Assembly: GCF_033568475.1 (NCBI RefSeq)
Contig: NC_133122.1
Location: forward strand, 82,979,442-83,043,441
Source: Henckelia pumila
Lineage: Eukaryota > Streptophyta > Magnoliopsida > Lamiales > Gesneriaceae
Reading direction: 5' to 3'
Length of the DNA: 64,000 bases
Shown piece after piece: positions 34,201-45,351 of the stretch. The position numbers and the translations under genes were made by a program. The stretch's first letter is position 1, and every line of letters starts with the position of its first letter. The notes under the pieces are model-generated. The model was given only the letters and a program-made list of their open reading frames with translations, did no database searches and was not told the DNA's origin.

Positions 34201-36747
34201 ATGCGAATAGTGTGGCTCCAAAAATATAATGTTCATAGTACCAAGCAGCTACATCAGAGGAATCTTTGCTTGTTATCATCACGAGGTTCTCGGCTTCTTC
34301 ATTCGGAAAACGATGCCATTTTTACGACACACAATCGACAAACACATAGGCAATACCTGGGCAAGCTTTTACTTTCGCAACCTCCAAAGATCGGCAATCC
34401 TATTTCCTACACTGAAGCAGCGCATGCCCAGATCATCACATCAGGATTTGGGTCGAATATTTTTCTTGTTAACGTTCTTATAAAAGTTTACTCGAGATGT
34501 GACGATTTAAAGTCTGCGTGTTCCCTGTTTGCTAGAATGCCTGAAAGGAATTTAATTTCTTGGTCTTCGATGATTTCTGTGTACAATCAAAATGGCTGTT
34601 ACGAAGAAGCCTTGATGTTGTTTGACGAGTTGAGGAAAAGTGGCTTTATGAATTCAAATGAATTTGTTTTGGCAAGTGTGATTCAATCTTGCACCCAATT
34701 GGTTAGTCTTGGGAATGGTCTGTGTCTGCACGGTCTAGTTATTAAGGCTTATCATAAGCAAAATACCTATGTGGGTACTTCTCTTATTGATTTTTATGCA
34801 AAAACTAGTGATTTAAATGCAGCAATATTGGTCTTTGATGAGTTGGAAATGAAAACTGTGGTCGCATGGACCGCAATAATTATGGGATTCACCTTAAAAG
34901 GGAAAAGTGATGTATCACTGGATTTGTTTAAGGAAATGGTGAGTAGTAATGTTATTCCTGATGCGTATGCTCTTTCTGGAGCCTTGAGTGCATGTTTGAT
35001 GCTTGAGTCTATTGAAGAGGGGAAACAAATTCATGCTTATGTGCTGAGAAGGGCTGCCGACAGGGATATATCTGTGAGTAACATGCTTATAGATTTCTAT
35101 GTTAAGTCCGGAGAGCAGAAAGCGGGGAAAATAATATTTGATAATTTGGTGATTAAGAATGCTATTTCTTGGACAACAATGATTTATGGGTGTGTTCAGA
35201 ACTGTTTTTATTGGGAAGCCTTGGATCTATTAAGGAATATGAATAGATTAGGTTTGACAGCAAATGAATTTGCTTGCACAGGGGTCCTAAATTCATGTGG
35301 TTCCATTGGGGCTCTTGCACAGGGCAAGCAAGTGCATGCTTACATTGTCAAGGTCAATCTTGATTCTGTTGATTTTGTGACGAGCAGCTTGATTGACATG
35401 TATTGTAAATGCAATTTCTTGATTGATGCTAGAAGAGTGATTCTTGACACTGAAAAATGCAGTGTCGTTTGTTACAATTCAATGATCGATGGATACACAA
35501 GAAAAAGACGTTTGGGTGAAGCAATTAACCTCTTTAATGAAATGAGGCATAATTTCATTCCACCAAATTTATTATTATTCATCGGCCTTTTTGGTTTATC
35601 TGCTTCGCAAGCTGTCCTGGGAATAAGCAAGCAGCTTCATTCTCTCATGATCAAGTGTGGGTTTTATTTGGAAAGATTTGGTGGAAGTGCCTTAATAGAT
35701 GTTTACTCAAAGTGCTCCTCCATCGTAGATGCAAGACTTGTGTTTGAAGAAATTGAAGAAAAAGACATTGCAGTGTGGAATTCTATGTTTTCTGGATATG
35801 CTCTTCAGTCGGAAAATGAGGTGGCACTTAGATTGTACTTAGAGTTGCTGCATACGAGAGAAAGACCAAATGGTGTCACTTGTGTGGCCATTATTACGGT
35901 GTCCGGTAATTTGGCCAATTTATCGCAAGGTCTCCAATTTCACAACCAAGCTATAAAGATAGGTCTAGATTTTAATCCATTTGTTACAAATGCACTGTTG
36001 AATATGTATGCAAAGTGTGGAAGCATGGATGCAGCACGCTCATTGTTTGATTCAATGCCCAATAGAGATATTGTGTGTTGGAATTCAATGATTTCAATAT
36101 ATGCACAACATGGAGATGCAGAAAAAGCTCTTCAAATATACGAGGATATGAAATCCAAGGGTGTAAAACCAGACCATGTCACTTTTGTTGTGACACTGTC
36201 AGCATGTGCTCATGTGGGGCGCGTTGAAGATGGATTTCATCACTTTAAGTCGCTGCACGAATTTGGCATTGAGCCGGGAATTGAACATTATGCTTGCATG
36301 GTTTCTCTCTTAGGCAGAGCAGGTAAATTGTATGAAGCGAAATCATTTATTGAGAATATGCCGATTCAACCAACTGCAGTAATCTGGAAGAGCTTACTTT
36401 GTGCATGCAAACTTACTGATAATCTTGAATTGGGTCAGGATATTGGCGAGATTGCAATTTCATCCCATCAACATGACAGTGGTTCATATACCTTACTTTC
36501 AAATATTTTTGCATCTAAAAGTATGTGGACTGATGTTACGAAGGTGATGGATGAGATGGACAGAGACAATGTATTGAAAGAAGCTGGCTATAGCTGGATT
36601 GAAATAAACAAAGAATTGCATTTGTTTGTCTCACAAGACAGAACTCATCAGCAGACATGCTTGATCTATTCTCTCATAGACGACTTGATTCAACATATAA
36701 GATGGGAAAATAATGATCTTGCCGCAGCTATATTTGCTTCTTTGTGA
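34201..36747 (+). CDS. Pentatricopeptide repeat protein, PLS class with E domain (At4g39530-like)
   Basis: Intronless, 848 residues. I use ATG at 34201; the frame extends upstream to 34186 only through a TTG, and an ATG at 34179 is in another frame. The first 60 or so residues are Arg/Ser-rich and Asp/Glu-poor, consistent with import into mitochondria (inferred). A tandem array of P, L and S repeats follows, with the usual phrases (LFARMPERNLISWSSMIS; LIDMYCKC; ALLNMYAKCGSMDAA). Residues from about 726 form an E-type C-terminus (AVIWKSLLCACK...GYSWIEI). No DYW deaminase domain follows. Repeat order and wording resemble Arabidopsis At4g39530. Such proteins bind organelle RNA, often in C-to-U editing; the target cannot be told from sequence. 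Confidence 0.93.
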   Translation: MRIVWLQKYNVHSTKQLHQRNLCLLSSRGSRLLHSENDAIFTTHNRQTHRQYLGKLLLSQPPKIGNPISYTEAAHAQIITSGFGSNIFLVNVLIKVYSRCDDLKSACSLFARMPERNLISWSSMISVYNQNGCYEEALMLFDELRKSGFMNSNEFVLASVIQSCTQLVSLGNGLCLHGLVIKAYHKQNTYVGTSLIDFYAKTSDLNAAILVFDELEMKTVVAWTAIIMGFTLKGKSDVSLDLFKEMVSSNVIPDAYALSGALSACLMLESIEEGKQIHAYVLRRAADRDISVSNMLIDFYVKSGEQKAGKIIFDNLVIKNAISWTTMIYGCVQNCFYWEALDLLRNMNRLGLTANEFACTGVLNSCGSIGALAQGKQVHAYIVKVNLDSVDFVTSSLIDMYCKCNFLIDARRVILDTEKCSVVCYNSMIDGYTRKRRLGEAINLFNEMRHNFIPPNLLLFIGLFGLSASQAVLGISKQLHSLMIKCGFYLERFGGSALIDVYSKCSSIVDARLVFEEIEEKDIAVWNSMFSGYALQSENEVALRLYLELLHTRERPNGVTCVAIITVSGNLANLSQGLQFHNQAIKIGLDFNPFVTNALLNMYAKCGSMDAARSLFDSMPNRDIVCWNSMISIYAQHGDAEKALQIYEDMKSKGVKPDHVTFVVTLSACAHVGRVEDGFHHFKSLHEFGIEPGIEHYACMVSLLGRAGKLYEAKSFIENMPIQPTAVIWKSLLCACKLTDNLELGQDIGEIAISSHQHDSGSYTLLSNIFASKSMWTDVTKVMDEMDRDNVLKEAGYSWIEINKELHLFVSQDRTHQQTCLIYSLIDDLIQHIRWENNDLAAAIFASL

Positions 36748-37132
36748 TGTATTATACTCTCAAACCAATGGTCCGATAAAGTTTCCTTTCCTTCCTGAGC
36801 TTTTAATAAGTATTGCCATGTAGTTGGTATGTTAAGCTTGTATAGGACACCTGAGAACAAGCATCAACTACCATGCAACCTGCCTCCCTGACAAGTTCCA
36901 CGTGCATTGCTTGACAGGATACTCCATGCGTGATTTGTAATGGAACAACACATAATTATTAAAGAATTATAGCAGCAACTTATATAACAGGGATCCATGC
37001 TGTTAGGAAATCCTCTGCCAGTGTAAAATTTTATTGTTGCATCTTTTGTTTCACACGAAGGTGACGAGTTAATAAGTATTAATGTGTATTTTTGTAATGA
37101 ACTATAGGCTTAATTTCATCTTTTGTTTCTAG
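36748..37132. other. 3' region of the PPR gene
   Basis: About 385 bp after the stop. It probably includes the 3' UTR; no other gene or repeat is seen. Confidence 0.5.
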
Positions 37133-37621
37133 GTGAAAAATATGTCGAACATGCCATCTGAAAGTGGTTGGAAAGTTGCTTTTAAGTGTCAAGGCCTTAA
37201 ATTCGCCTCACAATCATCTGCAGAGGCAGATTATTGTTCTATGGCTAGTGCCACTTGTGAGGTAGTTTGGCTGTTTTCTCTACTCAAAGAGCTGCATATC
37301 TCTCATCCTCAACTTGCCTTTCTATTCTGTGACAGTCAAGCCAGCCATCCATCCATGTTGCTTCTAACCCGGTTTTCCATGAGAGAACGAAGCACATTGA
37401 GATCGATTGCCATGTTGTGCGTGATAAGATACAGAGGGGCATCAATCATCATCAAAGTTCTACATGTTTCTTCAAATTTTCAGCTTGCAGATTTGCTTAC
37501 TAAATCTTTGCTACCTACCCAATTTCGTTCATTGCTGTTCAACATGGGCGTTCATAATATACATGCTCCATATTGGGGGAGTATTAAACAAGTTGGGCCA
37601 TTAAACAAATTGGGTCATTAA
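37133..37621 (+). pseudogene. Copia RNase H C-terminal fragment
   Basis: Translation resembles the end of copia polyproteins: QSSAEADYCSMA, CDSQA, and [19 protein letters not shown]. Between about 37350 and 37435 the family-like reading ([14 protein letters not shown]) is in another frame, so at least two small indels are present. No RT or integrase precedes it. LTR-like decayed sequence may follow to about 37740. Confidence 0.75.
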
Positions 37622-37765
37622 ACGTGTTGGGCTAAAAAGCACGCTTATACACATAGCGTTAGATAGCATCTCTATTCTCTTAATAGAAGATCCATTCTCT
37701 GAATAGAAGATTGGAGTAATTGTACAAAAAAAAAAGAAAAAGATTGGAGGTTATATTTGAGAGTG

Positions 37766-37947
37766 ATGCTACAGGTACAATGAAATTTATACAACAATTC
37801 TTACAACACAAAAAATTCAATACAAGAATTTAATTTATCAAAATCTCACGATATATTAAATACAAAATCTTGCGATAAAATAACAAAATCTCACGATATT
37901 ATTGTTGTAAATATCGTTGTACACGATATTTGTTGTACCTCTGACAT
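37766..37947. mobile_element. Small MITE with imperfect TIRs (about 180 bp)
   Basis: ATGCTACAGGTACAA at the left pairs with TTGTACCTCTGACAT at the right, and inner TACAACA/TGTTGTA words are also mirrored. The interior has several TCTCACGATAT-type words. It has no coding capacity. A target-site duplication is not obvious. Confidence 0.55.
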
Positions 37948-38472
37948 TTTTCTATATTTGAACACTTTCTGTAACCTGTAGCTTCATATTTTCGATCAAT
38001 AAATGAATTCATTTCTCTTCCAATTCCAGAGTTCTAATATCCTCAAGTAAATATTTCCCAGTTTAAGCATTTCTTTAGATGATTTGAGTTTTGTTCTTTC
38101 TGGATTGCTTGCTCATGGGTCAATACGAGGTCGACTAAGTCAAAATAGCCCTCCATGGAATAAGATTCTAAGGTTAAAGATGAGTAATTTGTAAAAATTA
38201 TTCTAATTCTATATACTTGGTGTAACTCATTCTTCTTGAAGTGTTGTGTTGATATGCACAGTTATTGCTCGCCTCTAGCTTCTTGTTCTAAATTTAATAA
38301 ACGGCCAATTTACATGGATCATTAGTTGAATTTTTTATGACGTCATGCCATTATGAGCAATCATCCCTCAAACAAAAATATTTCCCATGGTTTAAAGAAA
38401 ACAACCATTATTAACTGTTTTTTCTTGGCCAACGTGAGATAGTGTTTGGAATCGAGATTGTTTCACAGTAGC
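37948..38472. other. AT-rich intergenic DNA, nothing recognised
   Basis: About 525 bp without a supported gene, RNA or repeat. Confidence 0.45.
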
Positions 38473-38770
38473 TAGAGCTGTCAAAATGGGTTGGCGGACT
38501 CGCAACCCACCAAAACTCGTCAATTGGTGGAGCGAGGCGGCCCACTAATTAGACGGGTTCGAAAATTATCAAGCCAACCTGTCTATTTGGAGGTGCGGGA
38601 CGGGCTTAGTTATATTTGGTAGGTTGGAGCGGGTTGGCCTGCAACCCACTGACGGGACGGGACGGACCGACCCACCATTTAGAGGGGTTGAAAATTTGTC
38701 AACTCAACCCACCTATATAGCTAGGCGGAACGAGCTAACCCAGCAGACCCAACCCACTTTGTCAGCTCTA
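38473..38770. mobile_element. hAT-type MITE, copy 2 (298 bp)
   Basis: Ends are TAGAGCTGTCAAAATGGG and CCCACTTTGTCAGCTCTA, and the interior has GGCGG, GGGTTGG and CCAACCC words like copy 1 at 31913-32249. The flanking 8 bp match only at 5 of 8 positions, so this copy looks older or the exact ends have drifted. The open frame at 38624-38806 arises from the repeat and is not a gene. Confidence 0.65.
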
Positions 38771-39660
38771 ATAATAGGCCAGAGAAAACATAGATTTTAT
38801 ATATGAGTGGACTGAATTAAATATAAATCATAATTATTTTATGTTAAAAAAAAATTTAAAAAGTATTAGTAAAAATTTAGTGTATCGAGATAATATTAAC
38901 TTAATCTAATGTATTGTAATGAATATATTTTCTTCAACTAGAAAGGTGCATGTGCGTTGAATGTGGAACATCTAAAATTTGAAGTCTTATAGTACGATTG
39001 ATAATTTCAATACTTCAAATTAAATGTAACAAATATAGATACTATCCATGCATGAAGAAAACAAAATTCAATGTAGAAATGTTTTTGAATAGTAATGTTT
39101 TTAAAAAGTAAGAAAATCAATCATGTTCTTCCTTAATTTTGATTGGTGCACATGGTCCCAACTTTATGGTTAGAAGGGCAATGTCCTAAAGCATTTATGT
39201 TTTGACATATGTCTCACCTTTTAATTTATTTCATAATTTATTATTCATTTGTTTATTTTTGATTCTTTCATGGTTTCACCCACTTGCAAATCCATTTCTC
39301 AATTTTGAACTCTTCTTTTTAATTTTGACAACAATTTACATTTTTTTAATGAGAAATTTAAGTATTTTCGATATTTTATAAGCTACTTTCATAAGCTACA
39401 AACTATGAATCTTAAATTTTAAATTGGTTGATATTCAAAGATTCATAATTTTTTTAAAAAACATAAAATTGTACATGCTACTACTTTTCGGTTAGTTCGT
39501 GTTTATTTTTTATAAGTTTTTTTTTTACATGTTAATAGTTTAATGTAAGTATAAATCAATGATTAATTTGTTTAACGTAGATCATTAAATTATGAATTCA
39601 TCTTAGAAAAAATTAAATATTAGTTTATAGTTCAGTATCTCAATTTTCCAATATATTTAT
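38771..39660. other. AT-rich intergenic DNA, nothing recognised
   Basis: About 890 bp of AT-rich sequence. I see no supported gene, repeat or RNA. Confidence 0.45.
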
Positions 39661-40742
39661 ATTATTATTAGTATTAAAAGGTTCTAAAAAGCGTAAAGCG
39701 TGACGAAGCGTTATAGTCAAACTTCAAACTTTAAAAGCTTAAGCGAGTTTAGAACAAGTTTAAGCGTGAAAAATCATTTTTTATTTTTTGTATAATTTTA
39801 ATTATATTTAGTTAATTAATAGAATAAATACTATATAAACTTAAAGATTTTAAGAATAAATACATAAATTTTCAAATTATAAAAAACATAATACTGAAAA
39901 TAACAAATTATCTGGAGTAAAATGTTTGCGTTAGGTCAGGTTTCATCTCTCAGTCGCAAAGAAAAGAAATGTACGAAACAAATTTTAATTTTGATGCATT
40001 TAAATGTTTTTTTATTAAAAAATATATATTATTAAATATTTATCATTTAAAATAAAATTTTAAATTTAAAAATATTTAAAAATTAAATTTTAAATTAAAT
40101 ATTATTTTTAAAAAATTAATTTTTTCACGCTTTTTCGCACTTTTCACGCTTTTTTGCGTTTAATATGGTTAACTAAAGAGTTGATCGTTTTTTTCATACT
40201 TTTTTTTCTAAAGCGAAGCTTTTTGCTCACGCTTCACTCTTAATCGCACTTAAACAGTGCTTTTTCGCGCTTTTTAGAACACTGGTCTTAGTCGTAAGCG
40301 AAGTGAAATTTTTTACAAGATAAACCAAAAATATAAGAGGAATTAAACATATGATGTTTTCTGGAAAACAAGAAATTAATAACAAAGTGAAAATTGGAAG
40401 AATAAATACATAAATTTTCAAATTAAAAAAAAACGTAATTATGAAAATAAAAAATTATCTGGAGTAAAATGTTTGCGTTAGGTCAAGTATCATCTCTCAG
40501 TTGCAAATAAAGGAAATGTACGAAACAAATTTAATTTTGATGCATTTAAATGTTTTTTTTGTAATAAAATATATATTATTAAATATTTATCATTTAAAAT
40601 AAAATTTTAAAATTAAAAATATTTAAAAAATAAAATTTTAAATTCAATATTATTTTTAAATTTTTAAATTTTTTTCAATTTTTTTCGCAATTTTTCACGC
40701 TTTTTTGCGTTTAATATGGTTAACTAAAGAGTTGACCGTTTT
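39661..40742. repeat. Duplicated AT-rich repeat with AAGCG/CGCTT words
   Basis: A segment of about 340 bp (about 39854-40195) is repeated at about 40398-40742 with small differences; each copy contains AAAATGTTTGCGTTAGGTCA and ends near GGTTAACTAAAGAGTTGA. The surrounding DNA has many AAGCGT/ACGCTT words (39690-39770 and 40130-40280). A non-autonomous transposon is possible but I cannot define its ends. The Copia-B LTR begins right after the second copy. Confidence 0.6.
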
Positions 40743-41927
40743 TGTTGAATCCTAACTTTTGGTGATAACAAAACAACACTTCATTGTTATAGTTTGACCG
40801 CCGTTAACGTGAATAATAGGTGACAAAGAGAAATCTACCGACTTCAACATATCAGCTGACACTGGAAGATATCGACTGGAATATGCAGTACCAGCTGATC
40901 TAAGCATGTCAACCGTTATCTGTCAACTGAGCTAAGCACATCAACCGACTAGTGTGCTCAATTGATCAGGGCTGAATTCATTAGTGCTAAATATCTGCTG
41001 AATTCAAAGAGTCACGAATCCCCAGTATCGGATAGTTGACAAGACAACTTAAATGAAAAGGACGAATCATTTAAGGAGCCGCCTGATAAAGTGAGAAAAA
41101 CCATAAATAGCATTTAATGCCGAGACACATTGAATAGAAAATTTAAGGCATTCCGAACAGATACTTCAGAAGATAAAGTCACATTTCACAAATGAAGGAA
41201 TGATATCTGACACTCAGGACGTTTCCTACCGTTGATAGAAAGAAAAAGACGTTGGAGAAACTGATATAAATATCAGAGCTCACCAAGAAGAAACAGAGCT
41301 ACGTTTCTACGAAGATTTACATACTTGAGCACTTGACACTACTCTGAACACTCGACTGCTCACTTAACCCTTCTCATCCAAAGAACATCTGATCTATCAA
41401 GAGATCTACTCAAGGATTACTCAGATCCAAGCTGTTGTTTGAAGAACATTAATCGTTACAAGGATTTGAGATTCTAAGCTATCAAGAAACTTAGACGTTC
41501 ATCATCATCAACTGAAGAAAAGTTTGATAAGAACTTGAGATCTTATCAGTATAAATCTAGGAGTTCCATATTATGCAATTGATAAGTCCTAACTTGGATC
41601 GGGTATATTACAAGACGTTGTAATAACCAAAATCTTCTAGTGTATCCTTCCAGTGAAGAAGAAGGAGTGACGTAGGAGATTGATCTCCGAACATCCATAA
41701 ACATATCTTTGTTCATTTACATTACTACATTTCACCACTTTCCTTCTTTATCACCTAGATTAGTGAGAACTGTTTCCGCACTACTCTAGTAGTTCTTATT
41801 TATCTAGGAAGCTAAAAGAAAAATTGGTTGAGTAGACTAACATTTTCTCAATCACCGTGTTTTTAAAAGAAAAATCTATAAGTGTGTATTCACCCCCCTT
41901 CTCTACACATACACACGATCCCCAACA
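40743..41927 (+). repeat. Copia-B 5' LTR
   Basis: 1185 bp from TGTTGAATCC to CCCCAACA. GATATAAATATC near 41265 is a candidate TATA element. Confidence 0.8.
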
Positions 41928-41971
41928 AGTGGTATCAGAGAGGGTCTTTCTCTTAGCTGTTGATATTCATC

Positions 41972-43452
41972 ATGACTTCGCTAAATAAAATCCTTATGTT
42001 TTATAAGGAAGATTATGATGACTAGAAAATACGTATGCAGGCACATCTTTCTGCTCAAGATGATGATATGTGGTACACCATCACCGATGGACCTATGAAG
42101 ATTCTCAAAGTCAATACTGATATAGCCATATCAGGAGGCGAACCACAGATGGTTGAGAAACCCAGAGCAGAATGGAGCACTGAGGACAAGAAGAAAGCAA
42201 ATCTTGACAACGTAGCTAAAGATATACTGTACAAGACGCTGGACAAAACATGTTTAGCAAGATCAAAACGTTCTCAACAGCCAAGGAAATCTGGGAGAAT
42301 CTTACTCAACTGTGCAAAGAAAACGATCAAACCAAAGAAAACAAACTCACCGTAGCCATTCAGAAGTTTGACAATGCCAAAATGAAACCAGGAGAAACCA
42401 CGACTGAGTTTGATGAAAGATTTAGTAATATTGTTTGTGAACTTATTTCTCTCGGTAAAATATACACTAATCGTGAAATTGCTTTGAAGGTTATGTGAGC
42501 ACTACCTAGAGAATGGGACGTCAAGACCGTAGCCATGAGAGAATCAAAAGATCTAAACAACTTAGAGCTTCATTACTTATTTGCAGATCTCAAGGCATAC
42601 GAGTTTGAACTCGGAATTAGAACAGAGGAAGAACCATCCGTCTTGAATCCCACCAAGGCATTGACATCAACTATCTTACCTCAACCGACTGAGAAAGCAT
42701 CAGCAAAGAAGACATCTGAGCAGATGAGTAGTGAAGCAATGTCCCTCTTCATGAAAAGGTTCAGTAAGTTTATGCATAAGAATAAAATAAAGTTTAACAA
42801 ACCTTATTACAAACAAGACCATACAGAGGATGGTCCTGCGTGTTTTAACTTTGGCAAGAAAGGCCACTTCATTGCAGAATGCACTAAGCCCAAGAATGAT
42901 GAGAAAAAGCTGCACTATGAGAAGAAGAAATGAAAAGAAGGAAGAAGAACGTTCAAAAAAAAGAAAGAACAAAGAGTACTAGTTGCAGATGAACGAAAAA
43001 TCAAATGGGCAGAAACAGAATCAGAATCATTTGACACAGATAGCTCATCTTAGGAAAGTGAAGAAGAGCTGGTTCAATGTCTTATGCCTGACTCTCAGAA
43101 TGAGGAAGAAGATACAGAGGTATTTGATTTTAACTCTTCCGAATTTATACAATAGGAACTTGTTTAATCACTTAACGATATGGTTGTTGAGTATAAGAAG
43201 CTTTCTATTTCATTCGAGGAAGTGAAAACAGAAAAGACAAGTCTTATTGATAAGTCAAGAGAATCCAGCAGTTTACAGCAAAAGGAACTTGACGGTCTAA
43301 AGACTAAGCTAAATATGCTGGCAGCTGAGAATGATAATATGAAACGAGTATTCCAAGCCACTTTGAATGAAAATCAGAAGTTTCTTAAAACAATCAACTC
43401 TTGGAATAATGCTTTTACCTCGTTGGGTAAGATACATGAGAACCAAAAATAG
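41972..43452 (+). pseudogene. Copia-B gag remnant
   Basis: The ATG at 41972 is followed by TAG at 42023-42025, a frameshift near 42245, TGA at 42496-42498 and more stops after 42930. Similarity to copia Gag (AKEIWENLTQLCKEND; FDERFSNIV; ALPREWDVKT) continues across the breaks. The zinc knuckle (CFNFGKKGHFIAEC, about 42840-42880) lacks its second Cys. A Lys/Glu/Leu-rich segment at 43180-43450 would form a coiled coil, as in SIRE-type Gag C-termini. Confidence 0.8.
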
Positions 43453-44035
43453 GCAGGCGATAAAACCGGCCTTGGATATGGCTCAAATGAATGTATCCTT
43501 ACTAAGGAAGGTACTCAATCGTATTCTAGTAAGAACGATCCTAATGAAATAAGATTTGTTTGATCTAGTACGATATATGAACATAATGAACACGAGATCA
43601 ATGGTGGACAACCGATTCGTTATGAGAACAAGGCGAGGCATAAAGGACTGGGATATGTAGAACCTCAGAATGCAAGAAAGGAGAGACACAGTACGAATCT
43701 AGACTGAATGAACAAAGAAAGAGAAACCAATCTAAGTTTAAGCAGTCAAGATTTGAACCAAGTCAATCCAAGTAGATAAATCATCAGGTGACACAGAACA
43801 GGTACTTTAATTGCAGGCCTGTTAAAAAACGGTACGGACTAGACAACAAAGATCAGAAGTTCAAATAGCACACAGTAAAATCTAGACCACACATACACAT
43901 ATCACGCACCTCGACCGACTCACTTTTTAGATGCACATACGGGTAAAACCGTAAGGGCAATTCAGGTGTGGGTCCCGAAAGGACTAATCCAGTTCGGACC
44001 CAAATAGATAAGGGTACCATAGTTATATTTTTTTC

Positions 44036-45340
44036 TTGCAGGTACTTTCAGTAAAATCAGTCGATAAGAACAAACCGATAGAAAAGACAACTTGGTATCT
44101 TGATAGTGGATGCTCCAGGCACATGACTGGAAACAAAGAGCTATTATCCGAAATCATCCATTACAAAGGATCCAAAATAATTTTTGGAGATAACTCAATG
44201 GGTAAGACCATGGGTAAGGGTAAGATTAATCATGGTAACATCATTATTAATGATGTATTGCTTGTTGATAATCTATGCTATAACATGATCAACATCAGTC
44301 AATTATGTGATAATGGTCACACTATTGAATTTCACAAGCACTCATGCACAATCAAATCTAGTAATGGTGAAATCATGTTAACTGGATTAAGAGAACAAAA
44401 CACATATAGGCTAAATTGGCAATGTGAACAACCATCAGTTCCTACTTGTTTTGTTGCTCAAAGTGATAAGCATTGGTTATGGCATAAGCGGCTAAATCAT
44501 TTGAATTTTAAGTCCATTAAACATCTTAGCAAACATGATTTGGTTCTTGGCCTACCCAAAGGAGATTTTAAAAAGAATAGATTTTTTTCGGCTTGTCAGC
44601 AGGGCAAACAAGTGAGAGCTACTTTTAAAACAAAAGTGTGTATATCTTCTTCTAAATGCTTAGACCTGTTGCACATGGATCTGTTTGGTCCTATACCGGT
44701 CAAGAGCTTAGGGGGAATGAGGTACACTTTAGTTATTGTAAACGATTACTCTCGTCTTACCTGGGTAATCTTTTTATTTTCCAAAGATCAAACAGCTACT
44801 CACCTGATAAAAAATTTAAAACGTTTGCAAAATGAGAAACTAGGATAGATCGGATAAGGAGTGATAGAGGCACCAAATTTTTAAACAAAACCCTTGAATC
44901 CTATCTAGATGACCAGAGAATCAAGCATGAGTTATCAGCTGTACGAACTCCGCGGCAAAATGGTATTGCTGAAAGAAGAAATCGTACTTTTAAAGAAGCA
45001 GCTAGAACTATGATTACTGACTCTAACGTCTCTCAAAGACTTTGGGCAGAAGCGATTAACACAACATGTTACACTCAAAACAGATCTATGATTAACAAGA
45101 GACACAACAAGACACCATATGAGATCTGGAATGACACAGAACCAGACGTTTTATACTTCAAAAGTTTTGGCTGCAAATTTTTTATCCATGACAATGGTAA
45201 ACATCGTTTAACAGCCTTTGATGAAAAAGCAGAATAAGACATATTCATTGGATATTCCTCAGTCAGTCGCTTACAGAGTATTTAACAGAAGTCACTGACA
45301 ATAGAAGAAACCATTAATGTTATTTTTGACTAAGCTTTTG
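44036..45340 (+). pseudogene. Copia-B protease-integrase remnant
   Basis: 44036-44848 encodes the protease motif LDSGCSRHMTG, the GAG-pre-integrase zinc region (WHKRLNHLN; the second Cys pair is altered to SACQQ) and the start of the integrase core (LLHMDLFGP). A stop and frame change at 44846 precede the rest of the core (VRTPRQNGIAERRNRT at about 44940-44990) and 45010-45237 (LWAEAINTTCY; ...KTPYEIWN). The region from 43453 to 44035 is badly decayed. The fragment ends at the Gypsy-2 junction. Confidence 0.82.
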
Positions 45341-45351
45341 TATGCGCAGAT

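Larger units (their letters stand above)
40743..45351 (+). mobile_element. Copia-B: SIRE-like Ty1/copia element, truncated by Gypsy-2
   Basis: The 5' LTR (40743-41927) is followed by the primer-binding site TGGTATCAGAG at 41930, a gag with coiled coil, protease, GAG-pre-integrase and integrase. It is cut at 45351/45352 by the Gypsy-2 LTR, within or just after the integrase C-terminal part. Its RT, RNase H and 3' LTR must lie beyond the right edge of the window or be lost. Words such as WYLDSGCSRHMTG and NISQLCDNG fit the SIRE lineage. Many stops and frameshifts indicate an old copy. Confidence 0.85.
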
